From: Bufo bufo
Lineage: Eukaryota > Chordata > Amphibia > Anura > Bufonidae
Assembly: GCF_905171765.1 (NCBI RefSeq)
Contig: NC_053390.1
Span: 502,611,336-502,675,335, forward strand
Direction: 5' to 3'
Length of the DNA stretch: 64,000 nt
Shown here one piece after another: positions 34,237 to 43,373 of this stretch. The position numbers were made by a program, and so were the translations under genes. Every line of letters begins with the position of its first letter. The stretch's first letter is position 1. Below the pieces are notes generated by a model, which was not told where the DNA came from, did not search any database, and saw nothing but the letters and a program-made list of their open reading frames with translations.

Positions 34237-35324
34237 TTCTGGTGGTGGTGGACCGTTTTAGCAAAATGGTGCATTTCATTCCTTTTCCTGGCTTGCCCAA
34301 TGCTAAGACGCTGGCGCAGGCATTTATTGATCACATTGTCAAATTGCATGGTATTCCTTCAGACATTGTCTCTGATAGGGGCACACAGTTTGTTTCCAGA
34401 TTCTGGAAGGCTTTCTGTTCTTGCTTGGGGGTTCGGTTGTCATTCTCTTCTGCTTTCCACCTGCAGTCGAATGGTGAGACAGAGTGCGTCAATCAGAATC
34501 TGGAGACATATCTGCGCTGTTTTGTGGCGGAGAATCAGGAGGATTGGTGTTCTTTTTTGTCCCTTGCTGAGTTTGCTTTAAATAACCGTCGTCAGGAGTC
34601 CTCTGATAAGTCACCATTTTTTGGTGCATATGGGTTTCATCCGCAGTTTGGGACATTCTCTGGAGAGGGGTCTTCTGGTTTACCTGATGAGGACAGATTC
34701 TCCTCGTCTTTGTCATCGATTTAGCAAAAGATTCAGGATAATCTAAAGAGCATGAGTGAGAGATATAAGCGTGTGGCGGATAAGAGACGTGTGCCTGGTC
34801 CGGACCTGAATGTTGGTGATCTGGTGTGGTTGTCTACTAAGAATATCAAATTGAAGGTTCCCTCCTGGAAGTTGGGTCCTAAGTTTATTGGGCCTTACAA
34901 AATCTTGTCCGTCATCAATCCTGTTGCCTACCGTCTTGATCTTCCTCAGACTTGGAAGATCCATAATGTTTTTCATAAGTCCTTATTAAAACCTTATGTC
35001 CAACCCATTGTACCCTCGTCTTTGCCTCCTCCTCCGATTGTGGTTGATGGTAATCTTGAATTTCAGGTCTCTAGGATTGTGGATTCTCGTGTTGTCAGCG
35101 GTTCTCTCCAGTACCTCGTTCATTGGGAGGGTTATGGTCCTGAGGAGAGGATGTGGGTCCCAGTGACGGACATTAAGGCCACTCGTCTCATCAGGGCTTT
35201 CCATAGGTCCCATCCTGAGAAGGTGGGCTCTGAGTGTCCGGAGTCCACTCCTAGAAGGAGGGGTACTGTCACCACCAGACATCTGAGAAGCTCTGACAGA
35301 CGTCCTTCAGAACCTCCTCCTTGA
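34173..35324 (+). pseudogene. Chromovirus integrase core and chromodomain, one stop
   Basis: The frame reads VVVDRFSKMVHFIPF, DIVSDRGTQFVSRF (second Asp) and AFHLQSNGETECVNQNLE (Glu), then PYKILSVINPVAYRLDLP (GPY/F-like module) and a chromodomain: FQVSRIVDSRVVSGSLQYL, HWEGYGPEERMWVP. A single in-frame TAG at 34722-34724 divides it. The chromodomain in this family steers integration toward marked chromatin; that is family knowledge, not shown here. The frame ends 58 bp inside the 3' LTR. Confidence 0.9.
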
Positions 35325-35784
35325 GGTTCCTTTTGTTTTGCTTTCATTTTCTCATCTCGTTAGCCTCTCTCAGCTGTCATGTAGTTGCACTGATTGCATC
35401 CCTTTAAATCCCTTCCCATACTGCATCACTTTGCGGTTTATACAACTTCCTGGAGTATATGCATGCTGGATGCTACTACTGATAAGTTTTGTTTATTCAT
35501 TTGTATTTTCCTGTTTGCTGGATCCCAGGAGACCCTGACTCCCTCCGTATCAAGTGTAGGGAGCCGGTGGTCGTGTCCCCTCACTATTATAGGGTGTTCA
35601 GGGGTTATTCAGTCGAGGTACGAGGATATGCGATCTTCTACCATTGAGAATTTTGCATAGGCTGAGCAGTTTAGGGAGAGAGCCAGGTCTGTTGCAGGGC
35701 TATCCCTTTGTTTCCTTAGTTTTGGATCCAGTCAGCCGGATCTTCCTTTTGTGTCTTCTAGTTTGCTGTACACCTTCCGTGACA
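35267..35784 (+). repeat. 3' LTR of chromovirus
   Basis: 518 bp, TG...CA ends, nearly identical to the 5' LTR apart from small indels, which points to a fairly recent insertion although pol is already broken. Confidence 0.95.
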
Positions 35785-35789
35785 TTCGG

Positions 35790-36330
35790 GTATCGATACG
35801 ATACCGAGATTTACCTTTTATCGATACTAGGCTGTGCTACTGCACAGACTAGTATCAGAGAACATGAGCGCGCTGCTCTCAGTGCGGCCATGTTCCCTCA
35901 GCAGCACGGGGAGAAGGAAGCAGTCTCTTCCTCCCCCTTTGCTGCTGCTGCCGCTGCCACCAATGAGTGCGCAGAGGGGCGGAGGAGGGGAGGGGCTGTG
36001 GCCACTGCGCCACCAATGATCACTAACGTTTAATACATTACAAATACAAGCGGAAGAAACACATTGCCGTCACCTTGCCTTTGACAGGGAGCTGCTATCC
36101 GCGGCAATTAACCCCTGAGGTGTCAAAGGTCAGGGGGCCGGCAATGTGTTTCCGCCGCCGGCTGTATTTGTACTGTATATAAAGGATAACTGTCACATTA
36201 ATATCACCTTGTTTGCCATGTTTTAACTTTTGGCTCTTTAGTAAATAACTCCTAAAAACCACATTTATGTCCCCAGTATATGCTATTCCTACCTAAGATT
36301 AAAATCAGGTTGCTATGACTCATCCGTCTT
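35790..36330. repeat. Older foldback repeat that hosts the chromovirus
   Basis: It starts gtatcgatacgatacc and carries a palindrome at about 36045-36180: tacaaatacaagcggaa, cacattgccg and the mirror cggcaatgtg, then ccggctgtatttgta. It includes the minisatellite-like gccactgcgccaccaatga shared with 8.7 kb. From 36181 a short aaaggataactgtcac repeat begins. Confidence 0.5.
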
Positions 36331-37250
36331 CCAATTGCGCTCAGATGGAAGACGAAGGACGCACAAGGAGGCCATCCTCCTGCGTGCGTGCGCATTCATG
36401 TTGCTGGCCGGAACTGACATGTGAACGGCGGCTCCACCCTGAGTGCGGTAGGTGTGCGGATCCCTGTCACTCCCACTTTGCTATCATCTGATTCTAGCAG
36501 TAGACCTATCGCGCCTCCTCGGGTTCCTTCTGGTGAGGTGTGCGGGCTTCTTGCAGTCTGGTGAAGTGACAGGCTGGACGTGAGAGCGGTGGGCGGCCGG
36601 GAGTCACGTGTCAGGTGATGAGGCCTGGGTGATCCCCCTGATCCTGTGCTGCGGCACCGGCTGGGAGGAAGGGGAGGAGGTTTGCAGTAGCCGCACCTGC
36701 CTGTGTTTGTATACGGGAGCGGGCAGAGCCGCTGTGTGTTGCCATGGAGACACAATGCGTCCTCTTGTCTAGAAAACTTTGTGGAAGGGGCAGGATGATG
36801 TCCGGCAGAGAGGCTCCTGTCATGGCTACAGGCGGTCTAGTAATTGTCATGTGCGACGTTTACTGTTGTGTGGGGTAGATGAGTCGCAGATGCTGATATA
36901 CAAGTGCAGCAGTAGGGCGACGGTAAGTGATCGCTGCCCTGTGCTGGTTGGTAGTTATGCAGTCACTTACCAGAAAGCAGGAGTGAATATGATGATGGAG
37001 AATTTATTTTGGAGCCTCCCCTCATGAGCCCCTAGCAGTCCTGCCCTCTAGTGACGTCCCGCAGCTCAGCTCTACTGACGTCTCGCAGCACAGCGTCTCC
37101 TGACGAGTCTTGCCACCACTGTATATAAGTAGAGGTACCCAGCCAAAGTAATGTTAATAAATGTAAATAAAATAAAACTGAAACACCTGCATCTGAATAA
37201 AAAAATAAAAAAAAGCCCCAAATTATAAGTCATTGATATCTCACTCTCCC
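36331..37250. other. Low-repeat, CpG-containing stretch; possible host promoter and first exon
   Basis: GC-rich between about 36400 and 36780. An RFX X-box-like motif, gttgccatggagac, lies at about 36738-36751, and a strong plus-strand splice donor (acg, then gtaagt) is at about 36921. ATG codons near 36795 (tgatgtccggc) open only a 28-codon frame before a stop. Nothing here is recognised as a protein domain. The second half (about 37030-37250) is featureless apart from gcagctcagc-type short repeats. Confidence 0.25.
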
Positions 37251-37283
37251 TACTATCTATCTATCTATCTATATATATATATA
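37251..37283. repeat. (CTAT)n and (TA)n microsatellite
   Basis: ctatctatctatctatc runs into tatatatatata immediately before the first Tc1 element. Confidence 0.9.
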
Positions 37284-38870
37284 CACTGCTCAAAAAAATA
37301 AAGGGAACACAAAAATAACTCATCCTAGATCTGAGTAAATTAAATATTCTTCTGAAATACTTTGTTCTTTACATAGTTGAATGTGCTGACAACAAAATCA
37401 CACAAAAATAATAAAAATGGAAATCAAATTTTTCAACCCATGGAGGTCTGGATTTGGAGTCACACTCAAAATTAAAGTGGAAAAACACACTACAGGCTGA
37501 TCCAACTTTGATGTAATGTCCTTAAAACAAGTCAAAATGAGGCTCAGTAGTGTGTGTGGCCTCCACGTGCCTGTATGACCTCCCTACAACGCCTGTGCAT
37601 GCTCCTGATGAGGTGGCGGACGGTCTCCTGAGGGATCTCCTCCCAGACCTGGACTAAAGCATCTGCCAACTCCTGGACAGTCTGTGGTGCAACGTGACGT
37701 TGGTGGATAGAGCGAGACATGATGTCCCAGATGTGCTCAATTGGATTCAGGTCTGGGGAACGGGCGGGCCAGTCCATAGCATCAATGCCTTCGTCTTGCA
37801 GGAACTGCTGACACACTCCAGCCACATGAGGTCTAGCATTGTCTTGCATTAGGAGGAACCCAGGGCCAACCGCACCAGCATATGGTCTCACAAGGGGTCT
37901 GAGGATCTCATCTCGGTACCTAATGGCAGTCAGGCTACCTCTGGCGAGCACATGGAGGGCTGTGCGGCCCTTCAAAGAAATGCCACCCCACACCATTACT
38001 GACCCAATGCCAAACCGGTCATGCTGGAGGATGTTGCAGGCAGCAGAACGTTCTCCACGGCGTCTCAAGACTCTGTCACGTCTGTCACATGTGCTCAATA
38101 ATGTGAACCTGCTTTCATCTGTGAAGAGCACAGGGCGCCAGTGGCGAATTTGCCAATCTTGGTGTTCTCTGGTAAATGCCAAACGTCCTGCACGGTGTTG
38201 GGCTGTAAGCACAACCCCCACCTGTGGACGTCGGGCCCTCATATCACCCTCATGGAGTCTGTTTCTGACCGTTTGAGCAGACACATGCACATTTGTGGCC
38301 TGCTGGAGGTCATTTTGCAGGGCTCTGGCAGTGCTCCTCCTGTTCCTCCTTGCACAAAGGCGGAGGTAGCGGTCCTGCTGCTGGGTTGTTGCCCTCCTAC
38401 GGCCTCCTCCACGTCTCCTGATGTACTGGCCTGTCTCCTGGTAGCGCCTCCATGCTCTGGACACTACGCTGACAGACACAGCAAACCTTCTTGCCACAGC
38501 TCGCATTGATGTGCCATCCTGGATAAACTGCACTACCTGAGCCACTTGTGTGGGTTGTAGACTCCGTCTCATGCTACCACTAGAGTGAAAGCACCGCCAG
38601 CATTCAAAAGTGACCAAAACATCAGCCAGGAAGCATAGGAACTGAGAAGTGGTCTGTGGTTACCACCTGCAGAACCACTCCTTTATTGGGGGTGTCTTGC
38701 TAATTGCCTAGAATTTCCACCTGTTGTCTATCCCATTTGCACAACAGCATGTGAAATTGATTGTCACACAGTGTGGCTTCCTAAGTGGACAGTTTGATTT
38801 CACAGAAGTGTGATTGACTTGGAGTTACATTGTGTTGTTTAAGTGTTCCCTTTATTTTTTTTGAGCAGTG
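37284..38870 (-). mobile_element. Tc1/mariner element 'a', intact (TIR cactgctcaaaaaaataaag)
   Basis: The ends cactgctcaaaaaaataaag and ctttattttttttgagcagtg are inverted. TA lies on both sides, itself part of TA-rich DNA. Length is 1587 bp. It carries a complete transposase on the minus strand. The next Tc1 element starts only six bases downstream. Confidence 0.95.
37544..38572 (-). CDS. Tc1-family DD34E transposase, intact (element a)
   Basis: 342 codons from the ATG at 38572 ([20 protein letters not shown]); the frame stays open upstream but has no earlier ATG. The N-terminal part has two helix-turn-helix regions ([18 protein letters not shown]; then [10 protein letters not shown]...[10 protein letters not shown]) with an arginine-rich linker [10 protein letters not shown] between them. 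Catalytic triad: LFTDESRF (D152), [10 protein letters not shown] (D244) and [10 protein letters not shown] (E279), with 34 residues between the second Asp and Glu. VMVWGG is the conserved glycine-rich turn. It cuts and pastes the element by acting on the flanking terminal repeats. No stop or frameshift is present, the catalytic residues are all kept, and the length is standard for the family. It lies wholly within its own TIRs, so it may be active or very recently active. Confidence 0.95.
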   Translation of the reverse strand: MRRSLQPTQVAQVVQFIQDGTSMRAVARRFAVSVSVVSRAWRRYQETGQYIRRRGGGRRRATTQQQDRYLRLCARRNRRSTARALQNDLQQATNVHVSAQTVRNRLHEGDMRARRPQVGVVLTAQHRAGRLAFTREHQDWQIRHWRPVLFTDESRFTLLSTCDRRDRVLRRRGERSAACNILQHDRFGIGSVMVWGGISLKGRTALHVLARGSLTAIRYRDEILRPLVRPYAGAVGPGFLLMQDNARPHVAGVCQQFLQDEGIDAMDWPARSPDLNPIEHIWDIMSRSIHQRHVAPQTVQELADALVQVWEEIPQETVRHLIRSMHRRCREVIQARGGHTHY

Positions 38871-38876
38871 TATATA

Positions 38877-40497
38877 CAGTCTTGTGAAAAAATTAGGACA
38901 CCCTTTGAAAGCATGTGGTTTTTTGTAACATTTTTAATAAATGGTTATTTCATCTCCGTTTCAACAATACAGAGAGATTAAAGTAATCCGACTAAACAAA
39001 GAAAACTGAAGAAAAGTCTTTTCAAGATCTTCTGTAAATGTCATTCTACAAAAATGCCTATTCTAACTGAGGAAAAAGATAGGACACCCTTGCCCCTAAT
39101 AGCGAGTGTTACCTCCTTTGGCTGAAATAACTGCAGTGAGACGGTTCTTGTAGCCATCTACCAGTCTTCGACATCGGTCTGAGGAAATTTTACCCCACTC
39201 CTCAATGCAGAACTTTTTCAGCTGTGAGATGTTTGAGGGGTTTCTTGCACGTACAGCCCTTTTCAAGTCACCCCACAGCATCTCAATGGGATTCAAATCT
39301 GGACTTTGACTTGGCCATTCCAGGACTCTCCATTTCTTCTTTTTCAGCCAATCTTTGGTTGATTTACTAGTATGTTTTGGGTCATTGTCATGTTGCATGG
39401 TCCAGTTCCGCTTCAGCTTTAATTTTCTAACTGATGGTCTCACATGTTCTTCAAGCACCTTCTGATACACAGTAGAATTCATCGTGGATTCTATGATGGT
39501 GAGCTGACCAGGTCCTGCTGCAGCAAAGCAGCCCCAAACCATGACACTTCCACCTCCATGCTTCACAGTTGGTATGATGTTCTTTTCTTGGAATGCTGTG
39601 TTTGGTTTACGCCAAACATGTCCTCTGCTGTTGTGTCCAAATAATTCAATTTTGGACTCATCTGTCCAAAGAACATTATTCCAGAAGTCCTGGTCTTTGT
39701 CAACTTTATCGCTGGCAAATGTCAGTCTGGCCTCGATGTTTCTCTTGGAAAGCAAAGGTTTCCTCCTTGCACACCTCCCATGCAAGTTAAACTTGTACAG
39801 TCTCTTTCTGATTGTAGAGGCATGTACTTCTACATCAACAGTAGCCAGAGCCTGCTGTAGTTCTCGAGATGACACTTTAGGGTTTTTGGATACCTCTTTT
39901 AGCATCTTGCGGTCTGCTCTTGGGGTGAACTTGCTGGGGCGACCAGTCCTGGGCATGTTGGCAGTTGTTTTGAAAGCCCTCCACTTGTAGACTATCTTCC
40001 GGACAGTGGAATGGCTGATTTCAAAATCTTTTGAGATCTTTTTAAATCCCTTCCCAGACTCATAGGCTGCTACAATCTTTTTTCTGAAGTCCTCTGACAG
40101 CTCTTTTGCTCTCACCATGGTGCTCACTCTCACTTCAACAGTCAGGAGCACACCAAACTAAATGTCTGAGGTTTAAATAGGGCAAGCCTCATTCAACATG
40201 CAGAGTAACGATCTACTAATTATGTGCACCTGGTGTGATATACCTGTGTGCGATCTGAGCCAATTTAAGAGGGAATACATGTGAGGGTGTCCTATCTTTT
40301 TCCTCAGTTAGAATAGGCATTTTTGTAGAATGACATTTACAGAAGATCTTGAAAAGACTTTTCTTCAGTTTTCTTTGTTTAGTTGGATTACTTTAATCTC
40401 TCTGTATTGTTGAAACGGAGATGAAATAACCATTTATTAAAAATGTTACAAAAAACCACATGCTTTCAAAGGGTGTCCTAATTTTTTCACATGACTG
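38877..40497 (-). mobile_element. Tc1/mariner element 'b', intact (TIR cagtcttgtgaaaaaatta)
   Basis: The ends cagtcttgtgaaaaaattag and ctaattttttcacatgactg are inverted. The terminal repeats are long (about 210 bp, to gaggaaaaagataggacac), and that inner end repeats the outer 'aggacaccc' motif, giving an IR/DR layout. TA flanks both ends. Length is 1621 bp. Confidence 0.95.
39096..40118 (-). CDS. Tc1-family DD34E transposase, intact (element b, Sleeping Beauty-like layout)
   Basis: 340 codons from the ATG at 40118, which has a strong initiation context (accATGg); a longer frame upstream begins only at GTG. The N-terminus MVRAKELSEDFRKKIVAAY plus FKKISKDFEISHSTVRKIV forms the first helix-turn-helix. 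A GRPSK AT-hook-like linker follows, then the second (SRELQQAL...HASTIRKRL). Catalytic residues: VLWTDESKIELFG (D153), MQHDNDPKHTSK (D244) and PDLNPIEMLW (E279). GGGSVMVWGCFAAAG is the glycine-rich box. The length and residue positions are those of the fish and frog Tc1 transposases typified by Sleeping Beauty. The ORF has no lesion. The long double-repeat TIRs around it fit the same group. Confidence 0.95.
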   Translation of the reverse strand: MVRAKELSEDFRKKIVAAYESGKGFKKISKDFEISHSTVRKIVYKWRAFKTTANMPRTGRPSKFTPRADRKMLKEVSKNPKVSSRELQQALATVDVEVHASTIRKRLYKFNLHGRCARRKPLLSKRNIEARLTFASDKVDKDQDFWNNVLWTDESKIELFGHNSRGHVWRKPNTAFQEKNIIPTVKHGGGSVMVWGCFAAAGPGQLTIIESTMNSTVYQKVLEEHVRPSVRKLKLKRNWTMQHDNDPKHTSKSTKDWLKKKKWRVLEWPSQSPDLNPIEMLWGDLKRAVRARNPSNISQLKKFCIEEWGKISSDRCRRLVDGYKNRLTAVISAKGGNTRY

Positions 40498-40508
40498 TAT
40501 ATCATATA

Positions 40509-41554
40509 CACTCACCTAAAGAATTATTAGGAACACCTGTTCTATTTCTCATTAATGCAATTATCTAGTCAACCAATCACATGGCAGTTGCTTCAATGCA
40601 TTTAGGGGTGTGGTCCTGGTCAAGACAATCTCCTGAACTCCAAACTGAATGTCAGAGTGGGAAAGAAAGGTGATTTAAGCAATTTTGAGCGTGGCATGGT
40701 TGTTTGTGCCAGACGGGCCGGTCTGAGTATTTCACAATCTGCTCAGTTACTGGGATTTTCAATCACAACCATTTCTAGGGTTTACAAAGAATGGTGTGAA
40801 AAGGGAAAAACATCCAGTATGCGGCAGTCCTGTGGGCAAAAATGCCTTGTGGATGCTAGAGGTCAGAGGAGAATGGGCCGACTGATTCAAGCTGATAGAA
40901 GAGCAACGTTGACTGAAATAACCACTCGTTACAACCGAGGTATGCAGCAAAGCATTTGTGAAGCCACAACACGCACAACCTTGAGGCGGATGGGCTACAA
41001 CAGCAGAAGACCCCACCGGGTACCACTCATCTCCACTACAAATAGGAAAAAGAGGCTACAATTTGCACAAGCTCACCAAAATTGACTGTTGAAGACTGGA
41101 AAAATGTTGCCTGGTCTGATGAGTCTCGATTTCTGTTGAGACATTCAAATGGTAGAGTCCGAATTTGGCGTAAACAGAATGAGAACATGTATCCATCCTC
41201 TGATGGCTACTTCCAGCAGGATAATGCACCATGTCACAAAGCTTGAATCATTTCAAATTGGTTTCTTGAACATGACAATGAGTTCACTGTACTAAAATGG
41301 CCCCCACAGTCACCAGATCTCAACCCAATAGAGCATCTTTGGGATGTGGTGGAACGGGAGCTTCGTGCCCCGGATGTGCATCCCTCAAATCTCCATCAAC
41401 TGCAAGATGCTATCCTATCAATATGGGCCAACATTTCTAAATGCTATCAGCACCTTGTTTAATCAATGCCACGTAGAATTAAGGCAGTTCTGAAGGCAAA
41501 AGAGGGTCTAACACCTTATTAGTATGGTGTTCCTAATAATTCTTTAGGTGAGTG
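40509..41554 (+). mobile_element. Tc1/mariner element 'c' copy 1 (TIR cactcacctaaagaattatt)
   Basis: The ends cactcacctaaagaattatt and aataattctttaggtgagtg are inverted, with TA on each side. 1046 bp. A second copy in the opposite orientation is at 49273-50307. The terminal repeats are short (about 25-30 bp). Confidence 0.95.
40657..41519 (+). pseudogene. Tc1 transposase, broken (element c copy 1)
   Basis: The start codon has become GTG (ATG in the 49-50 kb sister). The frame reads GKKGDLSNFERGMVV and SISQSAQLLGFSITTISRVY (helix-turn-helix), then CLVDARGQRRMGRLI, to a stop at 41083-41085, caused by a one-base deletion near 41080. The catalytic half follows in another frame: AWSDESRFLLRHSNG (first Asp), FQQDNAPCHKA (second Asp, then TGA) and [14 protein letters not shown] (Glu), with another stop near 41461. 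At least four lesions; inactive. Confidence 0.9.
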
Positions 41555-41576
41555 TATATATATATATATATATATA
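41555..41576. repeat. (TA)n linker between Tc1 elements c and d
   Basis: Eleven uninterrupted TA units separate the two elements. Confidence 0.95.
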
Positions 41577-41962
41577 CAGTGGGATGCGAAAGTTTGGGCA
41601 ACCTTGTTAATCGTCATGATTTTCCTGTATAAATCGTTGGTTGTTACGATAAAAAATGTCAGTTAAATATATCATATAGGAGACACACACAGTGATATTT
41701 GAGAAGTGAAATGAAGATTATTGGATTTACAGAAAGCGTGCTATAATTGTTTAAACAAAATTAGCCAGGTGCATAAATTTGGGCACTGTTGTCATTTTAT
41801 TGATTCCAAAACCTTTACAACTAATTATTGGAACTCAAATTGGCTTGGTAAGCTCAGTGACCCCTGACCTACATACACAGGTGAATCCAATTATGAGAGA
41901 GTATTTAAGGGGGTCAATTGTAAGTTCCCCTCCTCTTTTAATTTTCTCTGAAGAGTAGCAAC

Positions 41963-42436
41963 ATGGGGGTCTCAAAACAACTCTCAAATGACCTGAAGAC
42001 AAAGATTGTTCTCCATCATGGTTTAGGGGAAGGATACAGAAAGCTGTCTCAGAGATTTCAGCTGTCTGTTTCCACAGTTAGGAACATATTGAGGAAATGG
42101 AAGACCACAGGCTCAGTTCAAGTTAAGGCTCGAAGTGGTAGACCAAGAAAAATCTCGGATAGACAGAAGCGACGAATGGTGAGAACAGTCAGAGTCAACC
42201 CAGAGACCAGCACCAAAGACCTACAACATCATCTTGCTGCAGATGGAGTCACTGTGCATCGTTCAACCATTCGGCGTACTTTACACAAGGAGATGCTGTA
42301 TGCGAGAGTGATGCAGAGGAAGCCTTTTCTCCGCCCACAGCACAAAAAGTGCCGCTTGAGGTGGGCTAAAGCACATTTGGACAAGCCAGCTTCATTTTGG
42401 AATCTACAGAAAGTGTTTAGAGGCTGTAATTTCTGA
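41963..42436 (+). pseudogene. Tc1 transposase DNA-binding half; catalytic core deleted (element d)
   Basis: Opens with ATG at 41963 (MGVSKQLSNDLKTKIVLHH). First helix-turn-helix YRKLSQRFQLSVSTVRNIL, AT-hook-like SGRPRKISDRQKRR, then a second helix-turn-helix (TSTKDLQHHLAAD...HRSTIRRTL). At about codon 148 (PASFWN) the sequence jumps to VFRGCNF and stops at 42436. All three catalytic residues are missing, removed by a deletion of roughly 600 bp by comparison with family length. The 157-codon frame is otherwise clean. Such a protein could bind the TIRs but not cut them. Confidence 0.88.
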
Positions 42437-42659
42437 AAAAGGAGGATCTACTAAATATTGATTTCATTTCTTTTTTGTGGTGCCCAAATTTATGCACCTG
42501 CCTAATTTTGTTGAAACAATTATAGCACACTTTCTGTAAATCCAATAAACTTCATTTCACTTCTCAAATATCACCGTGTGTGTCTCCTATATGATATATT
42601 TAACTGACATTTTTTATCGTAACAACCAACGATTTATACAGGAAAATCATGACGATTAA

Positions 42660-43178
42660 GGCTACTTTCACACCTGCGTTTAGGTCGGATCCGTCTGGTA
42701 TGTGCCCAGACGGATCTGCACCTATAATGCAAACGCTTAGATCCGTTCAGAACGGATCCGTTTGCATTACCATGAACAAAAAAAAAAAAATTTTTTTTTT
42801 TTTTTTTTTTGTTCATGATAATGCAAACGGATCCGTTTTGACTTTACATTGAAAGTCAATGGGAGACGGATCCGTTTGAAAATTGAGCCATACTGTGTCA
42901 ACTTCAAACGGATCCGTCCCCATTGACTTACATTGTAAGTCTGGACGGATCCGTTTGCCTCTGCACGGCCAGGCGGACACCTGAACGCTGCAAGCTGCGT
43001 TCAGGTGTCCGCCGTGCTGAGCGGAACGGAGGACAAACGGAGCCAGACTGATGCATTCTGAGCGGATCCGCATCCATTCAGAATGCATTAGGGCTGGACG
43101 GATCCGTTCGGGGCCGCTTGTGAGAGCCTTCAAACGGAACTCACAAGCGGAGCCCCGAACGCTAGTGTGAAAGTAGCC
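42660..43178. mobile_element. Foldback MITE (TIR ggctactttcacac) nested in Tc1 element d
   Basis: The ends ggctactttcacac and gtgtgaaagtagcc are inverted. The flank is taa on the left and tta on the right; the uninterrupted site is seen in the opposite TIR of the host element near 41610. The body carries about nine copies of the palindromic decamer acggatccgt (some mutated), plus tgcattctgagcggatcc and a poly-T/A core. Relatives: 15440-15775 and 63365-63836. Confidence 0.8.
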
Positions 43179-43211
43179 TTACAAGGTTGCCCAAACTTTC
43201 GCATCCCACTG

Positions 43212-43329
43212 TATTTATATATAGAATTAAAAAATTAATAAAAAAAACCACCAAATTATAATGCATTGATATCTCACTCTGCCACTCTCCACATATATAT
43301 ATATATATTTAAAAAATTAATAAAATAAA

Positions 43330-43370
<41 letters not shown>
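43212..43370. repeat. TA-rich microsatellite block between Tc1 element d and the Gmr1-like element
   Basis: AT-rich spacer with several TA runs, including about fourteen TA units ending at 43370, the insertion point of the Gmr1-like element. A GT run precedes it. Confidence 0.9.

Positions 43371-43373
<3 letters not shown>

Larger units (their letters stand above)
30518..35784 (+). mobile_element. Ty3/gypsy chromovirus, full-length with two LTRs
   Basis: Two long direct repeats beginning tgtcaccaccagacatctg and ending ccttccgtgaca (30518-31018 and 35267-35784) bound a 4.25-kb interior. An exact 5-bp target duplication ttcgg lies at 30513-30517 and 35785-35789. A purine-rich tract (aaggaggggtac) precedes the 3' LTR. 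The interior has gag with a zinc knuckle, protease, RT, RNase H, integrase and a C-terminal chromodomain, the order of vertebrate chromoviruses. I see no conventional TGG-type primer-binding site after the 5' LTR (ttataaaccgcc). Confidence 0.95.
41577..43211 (+). mobile_element. Tc1/mariner element 'd', internally deleted and carrying a MITE
   Basis: The left end cagtgggatgcgaaagtttg and the right end caaactttcgcatcccactg are inverted. The terminal repeats are about 215 bp, with inner sites gcataaatttgggca and tgcccaaatttatgca (IR/DR layout). The right TIR is split by a MITE at 42660-43178. TA flanks both ends. The transposase core has been deleted. Confidence 0.93.

Noticed and set aside
36779..37027. 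82-residue plus-strand frame as a host exon
   Set aside because: No recognisable domain and no acceptor or conservation evidence; kept only as a low-confidence promoter/exon region.
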